Shown: in pieces, positions 14,088-21,046 of the stretch
How the letters are laid out: each line of letters starts with the position of its first letter
How positions within the stretch are numbered: the first letter of the stretch is position 1
Origin: a virus
Length of the DNA stretch: 21,151 nt
Virus record (IMG/VR): IMGVR_UViG_3300042887_003245
Location: 1-21,151 of that record
Reading direction: 5' to 3' (one strand)
Position numbers and translations under genes: made by a program
The notes under the pieces: generated by a model
What the model was told of the DNA's origin: nothing
The model's database searches: none
The model's input: the letters and a program-made list of their open reading frames with translations, nothing else

Positions 14088-15061
14088 TCGTCGGCGATCT
14101 CTTTTCCGGCATCGGCGGCTTCAGCCTCGCCGCGCACTGGATGGGCTGGCGCACCGCCTGGTTCAGCGAAATTGACCCGTACGCCTCCCGCGTGCTGGCG
14201 CATCATTGGCCCGACGTGCCCAACCTCGGGGACATCCGCGCCATCGACTGGACGACGGTCGAACCCGTGGACGTGCTCACAGGGGGCTTCCCGTGTCAAC
14301 CTCACAGCCTCGCCGGCAAGCGGCAAGGCTCCAACGACGAGCGCGATCTCTTTGACGAAATCATCCGATGCGCTGGCGTCCTTCGACCACGAGTCATCGT
14401 GCTGGAGAACGTCCCAGGGCTTTTTACTAGCGATGCTGGACGCTTCTTCGGACGTGTTCTCGGGACCGTGGCCGCGCTCGGGTACGATGCGGAATGGCGT
14501 GTGTTATCCGCAGCCGACGTTGGCGCGCCCCACAGACGCGAGCGGGTCTGGATCGTGGCCCACGCCCAACAGCAGCGATTACAAGGGAGCCATGTCGGTC
14601 GAGGCGTGCAAGACGTGGGAGTTTCGCGGCACGAACCTGCCGGAAGCTGTGGTGACATGGGCCACGCCAACGGTGGACGACGCGAACAACGTGACGCGAG
14701 CCTCGGACAGTCAGCAGTCACTGGCGCGGGATTCGTTCATGTGGGCGACGCCAGCCGCCCACGAAGGGCGGCTGGGCTTTCAGGACCGATCTCGCGGCAT
14801 GAAAGGGCAGCAGGAGTCGGTCACGACGCAGGCGATGTGCTTCACTGGAGACACGCCGTCAGCGTCGAAGGGCACGACAACACCGTCCGACTCATCCCCC
14901 GCGAAGCCGCGGAGGGCGGGCCTGAATCCGCGCTTTGGCCTGTGGCTCATGGGGTATCCGGCCGCGTGGCTCGACTCCGTGGAATCGGGAACTCCATCGT
15001 CCCGCAGTGCGCGCTCCAAATCTTCCGCGACATTGAACAGCACAACGCTCGCAATACCTAA
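14084..15061 (+). CDS. C5-cytosine DNA methyltransferase
   Basis: A protein of 325 residues from the ATG at 14084 with AGGAG upstream. Motif I is DLFSGIGG (5-12). Motif IV is GFPCQ with catalytic C71. Motif VI is LENV (107-110). Motif VIII is HRRER (150-154). A C-terminal motif X is GIGNSIVPQ (300-308), preceded by a motif IX-like RLIPREAAEGG. The enzyme would transfer a methyl group from AdoMet to cytosine in double-stranded DNA. Residues about 158-250, the expected target-recognition region, are unusually rich in Gly, Arg and His. Over the same bases the +1 frame looks more protein-like. The first part uses C-ending codons, unlike the G-ending habit of its neighbours, a hint of separate origin. 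No cognate endonuclease is adjacent. Confidence 0.88.
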   Translation: MIVGDLFSGIGGFSLAAHWMGWRTAWFSEIDPYASRVLAHHWPDVPNLGDIRAIDWTTVEPVDVLTGGFPCQPHSLAGKRQGSNDERDLFDEIIRCAGVLRPRVIVLENVPGLFTSDAGRFFGRVLGTVAALGYDAEWRVLSAADVGAPHRRERVWIVAHAQQQRLQGSHVGRGVQDVGVSRHEPAGSCGDMGHANGGRREQRDASLGQSAVTGAGFVHVGDASRPRRAAGLSGPISRHERAAGVGHDAGDVLHWRHAVSVEGHDNTVRLIPREAAEGGPESALWPVAHGVSGRVARLRGIGNSIVPQCALQIFRDIEQHNARNT

Positions 15062-15104
15062 CGAGGTAGCAATAGGATCCGATGACGCAAATCAAACTGA
15101 CTGA
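14172..15104 (+). other. Long +1-frame reading frame overlapping the C5 methyltransferase
   Basis: An open frame of 310 codons lies +1 to the methyltransferase and runs 43 bases past its stop, into the exonuclease start. The first codon here is a TTG; ATG codons follow at 14433 and 14592 (the latter just after AGGGAG). From about 14450 its product looks like a real protein: SGPWPRSGTMRNG, three spaced W-x-TP blocks (SWPTPN, TWATPT, MWATPA) and LNPRFGLWLMGYPAAWLDS. Sequences of this style recur next to or within phage cytosine methyltransferases, as I recall. Codons in this frame end mostly in G or C, as in neighbouring genes. It could be a separate overlapping gene, a +1 frameshift product giving an alternative C-terminus, or a relic. 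Confidence 0.4.
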
Positions 15105-15789
15105 CCCGGCGCATCCGTTCGCGGAGCGGGAGCCGGTCGTACTGGACATCGAAACCGTGCCGCTGGCCGACGCGCTGACGGTGCCGTATCCGGCCGACGA
15201 CAGGCAGCCGCCGGCGAACTACAAGGATCAGGAGGCGATCTGGCGGTGGCGTGAGGCCGACGCCGTGAAATGGGCGGCGGAGCGCGTGAAGGTGTGCAGC
15301 CTGAACCCGCGACTCGGGCGCGTGCTGTGTATCGGCACCACGCGGGGCGTGCTGATGGCACAGACGCCGGCCGAAGAGGCGAACATCCTCGACGCCGCCT
15401 GGCGTGAACTCCGGCACGCACACGGCAAGGTGGTGACGTGGAACGGCAGCTGGGATCTCCGCTTTATCCTGCTCCGGTCGCTGGCGCTCGGGATTATCGT
15501 GCCGCTACCGCCGTCGGTTATTACGTCGTGGTTCAAGCGGTACAGCACCACGTATCACGTAGACTGCAAGGCCGTGCTGACGAATTGGGAGCCGCCGGTA
15601 AAGGGCGAAGGGCTGAGCGAGTGGGCGACCTTTCTCGGGCTGCCACCGAAAACGGCCGGCGTGACCGGCGCGGACGTGTACGGCATGGCCGAGCGGCAGG
15701 AATGGACCGCGATTGCGGACTATTGCGCGCAGGACGTGGCGACCACGGCCGGGATCTACGCGGCCATCCGGCCGGTGTTCGGCGTCTGA
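15082..15789 (+). CDS. Predicted 3'-5' exonuclease, PolB/DnaQ-like RNase H fold
   Basis: A protein of 235 residues with the three exonuclease motifs of the DEDDy group. Exo I is LDIETVP with D22 and E24. Exo II is TWNGSWDLRF with D125. Exo III is YCAQD with Y214 and D218. The layout matches phage proteins of the predicted PolB-like 3'-5' exonuclease family. It should degrade single-stranded or frayed DNA ends and may work with the ERF annealing protein in recombination or as a proofreading partner. The ATG is preceded by AGGA. Its stop shares a base with the start of the VRR-NUC gene (TGATG), so the two nucleases are co-translated. Confidence 0.83.
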   Translation: MTQIKLTDPAHPFAEREPVVLDIETVPLADALTVPYPADDRQPPANYKDQEAIWRWREADAVKWAAERVKVCSLNPRLGRVLCIGTTRGVLMAQTPAEEANILDAAWRELRHAHGKVVTWNGSWDLRFILLRSLALGIIVPLPPSVITSWFKRYSTTYHVDCKAVLTNWEPPVKGEGLSEWATFLGLPPKTAGVTGADVYGMAERQEWTAIADYCAQDVATTAGIYAAIRPVFGV

Positions 15790-16157
15790 TGCCGAAGCAC
15801 CTTGAGTCGGTGGAGCAGCGGCTGTTCGTGCAGCGGTTCCGTCTGGACCCGAACACGCGGGATCTGCCGGCGTGCGCGATCCCGAACGGTGGCCGGCGGG
15901 GCGCTCGCGAGGCGGGCATCCTTAAAGGGGAGGGCGTCACGGCCGGCGCGCCGGATTGGATCCTGATGGTGCCGCGTGGGCCGTTTTGCGGGCTGGCGCT
16001 GGAGTTTAAGTCGCCGTCCGGTCCCGTCCGCGTCTCGCCGGCGCAGGTGCTTTTCCTCGAGCGGCTTGCGCACCACGGGTGGTCGGTCCACATTGTACGC
16101 AATGCACATGAAGCGTGGCAGCATGTGACGGCATACCTCACACTTCAGATAGCGTAG
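15789..16157 (+). CDS. VRR-NUC domain nuclease
   Basis: A protein of 122 residues, nearly all one VRR-NUC domain of the PD-(D/E)xK superfamily. GAPDW has D56. The catalytic E-x-K is E72-F-K74 in LALEFKSP. A conserved glutamine region follows (VSPAQVLFLERLAHHGW) and the strand VHIVRNAHEAW closes the fold. Stand-alone VRR-NUC proteins are frequent in phages and are thought to cut branched or flapped DNA. Size is normal for phage versions. It is coupled to the exonuclease upstream, suggesting a shared role in replication or recombination intermediates. Confidence 0.87.
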   Translation: MPKHLESVEQRLFVQRFRLDPNTRDLPACAIPNGGRRGAREAGILKGEGVTAGAPDWILMVPRGPFCGLALEFKSPSGPVRVSPAQVLFLERLAHHGWSVHIVRNAHEAWQHVTAYLTLQIA

Positions 16158-16165
16158 GGGCGTGT

Positions 16166-16474
16166 ATGCACGATCCGGATTTATCGGTGGATGAGGTGGC
16201 CGCGCTGTGCGGTGTCACCAAAACGCGGGTGTATCAACGGCTCGCCGACGTGGACAGCCCGTTGGCGTGCGTAAAGCGGGCGATTGGTGCCGGATCGCGG
16301 ACGGTGACGCGTGTGCCGATTAACGCGGCGTTAGCCTGGCGGGCGGAACGGCTCGAGCACGGGCACACGGTCGGGCCGGCATCGTTTGAGCTGCTCGATC
16401 AACTGTTGGCACCGCCAGCCGTGCCGGCCGTGGCGCCGCCAAGTGTAGGACTTCCACGCTTTACTCCTTTCTGA
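16166..16474 (+). CDS. Helix-turn-helix protein, MerR/excisionase-like N-terminus
   Basis: A protein of 102 residues from the ATG at 16166, with AGGGG 5 bases upstream. Residues 7-60 begin with LSVDEVAALCGVTKTRVYQRL, a clear helix-turn-helix of the kind seen in MerR-like, excisionase-like and small-terminase DNA-binding domains. A basic region RTVTRVPINAALAWRAER follows, and the tail is Pro-rich. It may regulate the late genes that follow or take part in DNA recognition for packaging. The distinction cannot be made from sequence alone. Confidence 0.65.
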   Translation: MHDPDLSVDEVAALCGVTKTRVYQRLADVDSPLACVKRAIGAGSRTVTRVPINAALAWRAERLEHGHTVGPASFELLDQLLAPPAVPAVAPPSVGLPRFTPF

Positions 16475-16477
16475 CAC

Positions 16478-16492
16478 TCTGACCTGATCAGA
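16478..16492. promoter_or_regulatory. Inverted repeat before the Cro/C1-type gene
   Basis: TCTGA-CCTGA-TCAGA is a 5-base-pair dyad, with the 8-base palindrome CTGATCAG nested in it, directly before the ATG of the XRE-type protein. A further TCTGAC copy lies 8 bases upstream. It may be an autoregulatory operator overlapping the translation start region. The ribosome-binding site here is poor. Confidence 0.3.
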
Positions 16493-16494
16493 CG

Positions 16495-16740
16495 ATGACA
16501 CGAGATGTACTCGGCAACACGATTGCTGACCGGATCCGGATGGTGCGCCGCGAGCGCAAGGACAGTCAGTCAAGCTTTGCGGTCAAGGTGCAAAGCCAGA
16601 TTAAGCCGATGCGCGAGGTCACCAATATCCACATCTCGCGTTACGAGTGCGGGACGTGTACGCCGCCGCTGGAGATGATTCTGGCGATGGCGCAGGCGGG
16701 CGACGTGGCGCCGGGCTGGCTGGCGTTCGGGGACATCTGA
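16495..16740 (+). CDS. Cro/C1-type (XRE) helix-turn-helix regulator
   Basis: A protein of 81 residues with the XRE fold pattern: helix 1 IADRIRMVRRERKDSQSSFA, a turn and second helix around residues 28-40, then the recognition-like segment NIHISRYECGTCTPPLEMILAMAQA, typical of lambda-repressor-like domains. There is an insertion between helices 2 and 3 (QSQIKPMREV) compared with the shortest family members. No dimerisation or cleavage domain is present, so it resembles Cro more than a full repressor. It lies just before the terminase genes, with a 9-base direct repeat downstream. It may control the early-to-late switch. Confidence 0.7.
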   Translation: MTRDVLGNTIADRIRMVRRERKDSQSSFAVKVQSQIKPMREVTNIHISRYECGTCTPPLEMILAMAQAGDVAPGWLAFGDI

Positions 16741-16742
16741 TT

Positions 16743-16762
16743 GCAAAACAGACGCAAAACAG
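16743..16762. repeat. Two direct repeats upstream of the small terminase gene
   Basis: GCAAAACAG occurs twice (16743-16751 and 16754-16762), 11 bases apart from start to start, about one helical turn. The pair fills the 30-base gap between the XRE gene and the small terminase. It could be a protein-binding site for the neighbouring regulator or for terminase. Confidence 0.45.
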
Positions 16763-16770
16763 GGGGATAA

Positions 16771-17085
16771 ATGCCACCGAAACGGCAAATGCCGAAAGGC
16801 CGACTGTTTGTGAAAGGGCAAAGCGGCAACCCGAACGGCCGGCCAAAGCTGCCAGACTTGCGCGAGGCGATGGCGAAGGTGCTTGCGCACGAAGAGGGCG
16901 GGATGACCGCGCTTGAGGCGACGCTCAACGCGTTGCGCGCTAAGGCGTTAGACGGCGACATTCGGGCGGCCGAGGTGCTGCTCGATCGGGCGTTCGGCAA
17001 GTCGGTGCAGGTGGCTGACATTACGTCGGGCGGTGAGCCGATCCGTGTGGTGCCGCCGATCGCGTGGACTGACGACGCGGGATGA
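16771..17085 (+). CDS. terS: Small terminase subunit, DUF5681-type
   Basis: A protein of 104 residues opening with KGQSGNPNGRPKLPDLREAM (about 15-34), the hallmark of the DUF5681 group found beside phage large terminases. DGDIRAAEVLLDRAFGKSVQ near 60-80 is also typical. It would recognise phage DNA and load the packaging motor. AGGGGG lies 4 bases before the ATG. The stop overlaps the large-terminase start (ATGA). Confidence 0.78.
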   Translation: MPPKRQMPKGRLFVKGQSGNPNGRPKLPDLREAMAKVLAHEEGGMTALEATLNALRAKALDGDIRAAEVLLDRAFGKSVQVADITSGGEPIRVVPPIAWTDDAG

Positions 17086-18338
17086 GTAGCGCGGAAGCCG
17101 TGGCCGGCGCTGAGTCGGTCACGCTGCTGCGCCAGTACCGGCCGCTGTTTACGGCGCGGCCGGCGTGGCGGTATGCGTTTATCACCGGCGGGCGCGGATC
17201 CGGCAAAAGCTTCCACGTCGCGCTGGCGTTGCTGAACTTGACGTACGAGCCGGGCCACGTCATCCTGTTTACGCGGTTTACGATGGTGGCGGCCGATGTG
17301 TCGATCATTCCGGAGTTCCGCGAGAAAATGGAACGGCTCGGCGTGGCCGACGACTTTGCCATCACCGCCCGCGAGATCGTCAACCGCAAAACGAACAGCC
17401 GGATCCTGTTTCGGGGCATCCAGACCTCGAGCGGCAACCAGACGGCGCGCCTTAAGTCCATCCAAGGTGTCACGACGTGGGTACTGGATGAGGCCGAAGA
17501 GCTGGTGGATGAGCGGACCTTTGAGACGATCGACCTCAGCATCCGCCATAAGGAATTGCCGAATCGCGTCATTTTGGTGCTGAATCCGGCCAGCACCGAG
17601 CATTTCCTGCATCGCATGTTCGTGCAGACGCGCCGGCTCGACACGCTGTATGTGCATACGACGTGGCACGACAACCGCGACAACCTCTCCGCCTCCTTTA
17701 TAGAGCGGGCGGCGCAGACCGAAGCGACGGCGCCGGAGCGATATCGGCGGATCTTCCTTGGCGAGTGGGGCACGGACACCGGCGGGCTGCTCTGGACGCG
17801 GCCGGATCTGACTCGCGCACGGCTGGACGTTGGGCCGACCGCCTGGCATCGCGTAGTGGTGGCGATCGACCCCGCGGTCACGGCGAAGGCCACCAGCGAC
17901 GAAACGGGCATCATCGTCTGCGCGGTGGACAAAGAGAAGCGCGGGTATGTGCTTGAGGATCTAAGCGGCCGGTATTCCCCGAACGATTGGGCGTCGGTGG
18001 CGCTGACGGCGGCGCGGAAGTACTCGGCGGCGATCGTGGCGGAAACCAATCAGGGCGGCGATATGGTGACGGCCGTCATCCGGTCGCTTGGCGATCGGGC
18101 GCACGGGGTCCGGATCGTGGACGTCAGGGCGAGTCGCGGCAAGCTGGCACGGGCCGAGCCTATCTATAGTATGTATCAGGAAGGACGCGTGTTTCACGTG
18201 GGACCGTTCCCGGCGCTTGAGGCGCAGATGCTGCAATTCAATCCGGACGCCGTGGGGCAATCGCCTGACCGCGTGGACGCGTTGGTATGGGGGCTGTCGG
18301 CGCTGATGCTGAAGCCATCGACGCCGTTCGTGGTGTAG
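17082..18338 (+). CDS. terL: Large terminase subunit (ATPase and nuclease)
   Basis: A protein of 418 residues, normal for the PBSX/Terminase_3 group. The N-terminal ATPase has Walker A GGRGSGKS (36-43) and Walker B VLDEAEE with D136/E137. A coupling-motif-like VLNPAS follows near 165. The C-terminal RNase H-like nuclease has VAIDPAV with D263, AETNQGG with E321, and DRVDALVWG with D396/D399. All catalytic acids are present. It drives DNA into the prohead and cuts the concatemer. The start overlaps the small subunit stop by 4 bases. A 137-base gap with inverted repeats separates it from the portal gene. Confidence 0.93.
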   Translation: MSSAEAVAGAESVTLLRQYRPLFTARPAWRYAFITGGRGSGKSFHVALALLNLTYEPGHVILFTRFTMVAADVSIIPEFREKMERLGVADDFAITAREIVNRKTNSRILFRGIQTSSGNQTARLKSIQGVTTWVLDEAEELVDERTFETIDLSIRHKELPNRVILVLNPASTEHFLHRMFVQTRRLDTLYVHTTWHDNRDNLSASFIERAAQTEATAPERYRRIFLGEWGTDTGGLLWTRPDLTRARLDVGPTAWHRVVVAIDPAVTAKATSDETGIIVCAVDKEKRGYVLEDLSGRYSPNDWASVALTAARKYSAAIVAETNQGGDMVTAVIRSLGDRAHGVRIVDVRASRGKLARAEPIYSMYQEGRVFHVGPFPALEAQMLQFNPDAVGQSPDRVDALVWGLSALMLKPSTPFVV

Positions 18339-18375
18339 GCAAATCCGGATTCAAGGCACGCGGCTGCAGCCGGAG

Positions 18376-18394
18376 GTGGCGCTTGACTCGCCAC
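18376..18394. promoter_or_regulatory. Hairpin between large terminase and portal
   Basis: GTGGCG (18376-18381) and CGCCAC (18389-18394) are perfectly complementary around a 7-base loop, 38 bases after the large-terminase stop. This is one of two dyads in this gap. A control or RNA-stability role is possible. Confidence 0.35.
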
Positions 18395-18433
18395 ATTGCG
18401 CAGTTGCTTGCTTGCACATACGATTCAGGCAGC

Positions 18434-18449
18434 GCGTGACGCGTCACGC
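18434..18449. promoter_or_regulatory. 16-base perfect palindrome before the portal gene
   Basis: GCGTGACG-CGTCACGC is fully self-complementary and is followed by TTTT. As RNA it would give a 6-base-pair stem with a CGCG loop and a short U run, resembling a weak terminator or attenuator. As DNA it resembles a dimeric-protein operator. It lies 26 bases before the likely portal start. Confidence 0.45.
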
Positions 18450-18475
18450 TTTTGGTCCGCACTGGGGGGTTCAAC

Positions 18476-21046
18476 TTGCCGGACAACAGCACGAGCGACA
18501 GCCGGATCCGTCGCGTTTGGGATATTCTGCGCGGTCGCGGCGCGGTCGGTGCGGGATCGCGGGCGGTCATGATGCCGGGATATCCGAACATGCCTGGCGG
18601 GGCCGGTATGTCGCTGGTGCGGACGGCGAACCCGCAAGAGTTCAAGCCGGAAGGCGCGACGATCCGCGTCAAAGGCTTTAGCGGGCATCCGGTTGTCCAC
18701 GCCTGTATCCGCGTCGTGGCCGATATTGTGGCGTCCGTGCCGCTCGTGGTGCTGACCGAGCGTGGCAATAGCGAGAGCCGCGTCGGTCCCGAGCATCCGC
18801 TGCAGCGACTGCTTGACTATCCGGGGCCACGGATGACGGCGCGGCAGTTTCGTGCGCGGTATGCGGTCGATTTCATGGGGTATGGCAACAGCCTCTTTCA
18901 GATCGAGCGAAAGAACGGCGTCGGGCTGCCGATCGGGCTTCGGCCGATCAATGCGGAGAGCTTGCAAACGGTCTGGGTCGATGAGGAAGGCGACCCGCGC
19001 CGGTACGATTACGGGTCGTGGTCGGGGGTCGTGGTGCAGGTGCCGGTCGAGGACATTTTGCATTTCCGCGACCTTGATATGCCAAAGCCGTTTGTGCCGG
19101 ACGTGTTCGGCTTCCCTCGAGGGGCGACGGCGATCGCGTCGATGGCGGCCGACATGGAGGCAACCAACTACGTGCGGCAGGTCGTCACCAATGACGGCAC
19201 GCCGACGTTCGCGGTGCTGCTGGCCGATGAGGCGACGCAGGATGACGCGACGGCGATGCAGGATCGCTATAAGGCGCGGGTCGTGGACCGGGGCAAGCGC
19301 GGCACGCCGGCGTTCTTCGGGAGCGTGCGCGATATTAAGCCGCTCGGGTTCACGTTGTCGGACCTTGAGTTTCCGGACCTGCGCCGCGTGAGCCGTGAGG
19401 ACATCTGCGCGGCGTATGGCGTGGATCCGCGCATGGTCGGGATCGCGTCGGCCACGTCGGACGCAGGGCTATCCGGTGCGCAGTACGCGGAAGCGCGGAT
19501 GCGGCTGGTGCAGCACACGATTGAACCGATGCTGTCGGCGATTGAGGACGAACTAAACCATTGGCTCGCGCCCGAGTTCGGCAACGTCTTTGTGGCGTAC
19601 GATGTCGACGTGTTGCGCGACTTGGTGGAGAACGACGACGAAACGAGCAAGCGCGTGCAGGCGGAGTTCGGCGCGTCGCTGCGCACGTTTGAGGAAGCGC
19701 GCCGGGCGTTGAAGCTGCCGGCCGTCCCGGTGCCGACGGATGCGCTCCAGGTCACGTCGGGCAGGCAGCTGGTGCCGGCGGCGGTCGCGGTGATTGATCC
19801 GAACGCGACCGCGCTGCCGGCGCCGGTGACGGACGTGGTGCCGCCGACGCCTGGCGGGGCGCTGGAAACGGAAGCCGAAGAGTTGGAGGACACGGAGGAT
19901 GAGGCGCTCGAGGGGCTGGCCGAGAGCAGGACTCTAGCGGCGTATGTCGTGCGGTCGTTTACCGAGAACGCGATGTCGGGCGAGCAGGTTGAGGCGCTCA
20001 CCGAACTGCTGGAAATGGTGATGACGGCCGAGCTCCCGGCGGCAGCGGTGGTGCAGGTCATCTTGGCGGCGTTCCCGCAGCTGAAGCCGGCGGCGGTGCA
20101 GCAGATGGTCGATGCGTGCGTGGAGTTCGCGGTGAAGCCGCGACCGAAGGACGACGACGAGGATGAGCCGGAGGAGGAGCCGGAGCCGGAGTCGCTCGAG
20201 GTCGCGGCGGCGCCCTGGTGGGAGGAAATGGAAGCGGCCGGCACGTTGCAGGACGATGCGCGGTGGCAGTACTGGAAGCGGGCGATGGATGAGCTCGACG
20301 CCGAGGAAGGCGAGTACTATCGGGCGGCGCGGAACACGTTTGCGGCCAATGCGCAGTCGGTCGATGCGCTGTTTGCGGCGTACACGAAGGAAGCGGCGAC
20401 CGCGACGGCGGCACGGCAGCGCAAAATGCTGCGCGAGATTGATCGGCTGATTGCCACCAACTACGGCGCTAAGGGCGAGTATTACCGCGCTTGGAAGGCG
20501 GCGTACGAGGGGCTTGTGTCGCAAACGTATATCCAAGGCGCGAAGCAAGCGGCCGGGTTGAACTTCAACTTTTCGTTGCAGAGCCCGGAAGTGTTGCGCC
20601 GGATCGATACGCGGGTGTCACGGCTGGCCGAACTGATTGGCGAGGACACGGCGCGGCAGGTGACGGCCGCGATTCGTGCGTCTGAACTGTCAGGGTTCTC
20701 CATCGCGGAGACGGCGCGGCTGGTGCAGCAGTCGGTGTACGGCGAGAACATGACGGACGTCCGGGCGACGCGGATTGCGCGGACGGAAGCCGCCGGCGCG
20801 ATGTCGCAGGGGTCGTGGGATCAGGCGCGTGAACTCGGGATCTTTCAGAGCAAAGAGTGGGTCGCGTTTGAGGACGGCAAGACTCGCGAGACGCATTTAG
20901 CGTGTATGGGTCAAGGCCGCATCCCGATGGACGACGCGTTTTCCAACGGGCTGATGTATCCGTTAGATCCGGCGGGCGATGCTGCCGAGGTCATCAACTG
21001 TCGCTGTCAGCCGCTGTTTTACGATGAGCCGGTGCCAAATACATGA
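18476..21046 (+). CDS. Portal protein fused to MuF-like minor head protein
   Basis: A protein of about 856 residues. The first 420 residues match HK97-type portals: GHPVVHACIRVVADIVASVP near 71-90, and FMGYGNSLFQIERKNGVGLP near 133-152. Two acidic, probably flexible stretches follow (about 464-476 and 559-574). The C-terminal part is a MuF-like domain with RTEAAGAMSQGSWDQA from residue 769 and the closing INCRC (840-844). The portal forms the dodecameric DNA gate; MuF-like proteins are minor head proteins linked to head assembly. No ATG fits the start. TTG at 18476 has GGGGGG 6 bases upstream, and a TTG at 18452 is the alternative. Fusion in one chain replaces the usual two adjacent genes. 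Confidence 0.88.
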   Translation: MPDNSTSDSRIRRVWDILRGRGAVGAGSRAVMMPGYPNMPGGAGMSLVRTANPQEFKPEGATIRVKGFSGHPVVHACIRVVADIVASVPLVVLTERGNSESRVGPEHPLQRLLDYPGPRMTARQFRARYAVDFMGYGNSLFQIERKNGVGLPIGLRPINAESLQTVWVDEEGDPRRYDYGSWSGVVVQVPVEDILHFRDLDMPKPFVPDVFGFPRGATAIASMAADMEATNYVRQVVTNDGTPTFAVLLADEATQDDATAMQDRYKARVVDRGKRGTPAFFGSVRDIKPLGFTLSDLEFPDLRRVSREDICAAYGVDPRMVGIASATSDAGLSGAQYAEARMRLVQHTIEPMLSAIEDELNHWLAPEFGNVFVAYDVDVLRDLVENDDETSKRVQAEFGASLRTFEEARRALKLPAVPVPTDALQVTSGRQLVPAAVAVIDPNATALPAPVTDVVPPTPGGALETEAEELEDTEDEALEGLAESRTLAAYVVRSFTENAMSGEQVEALTELLEMVMTAELPAAAVVQVILAAFPQLKPAAVQQMVDACVEFAVKPRPKDDDEDEPEEEPEPESLEVAAAPWWEEMEAAGTLQDDARWQYWKRAMDELDAEEGEYYRAARNTFAANAQSVDALFAAYTKEAATATAARQRKMLREIDRLIATNYGAKGEYYRAWKAAYEGLVSQTYIQGAKQAAGLNFNFSLQSPEVLRRIDTRVSRLAELIGEDTARQVTAAIRASELSGFSIAETARLVQQSVYGENMTDVRATRIARTEAAGAMSQGSWDQARELGIFQSKEWVAFEDGKTRETHLACMGQGRIPMDDAFSNGLMYPLDPAGDAAEVINCRCQPLFYDEPVPNT

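Noticed and set aside
16641-18049. Two minus-strand open frames of 402 and 342 codons opposite the terminase genes
   Set aside because: Both are shadows of the well-supported small and large terminase genes; composition and absence of motifs fit GC-driven open antisense frames.
19267-20244. 325-codon minus-strand Ser/Ala-rich open frame
   Set aside because: It lies fully opposite the portal-MuF gene, and its Ser-rich composition simply mirrors the plus-strand codons there.
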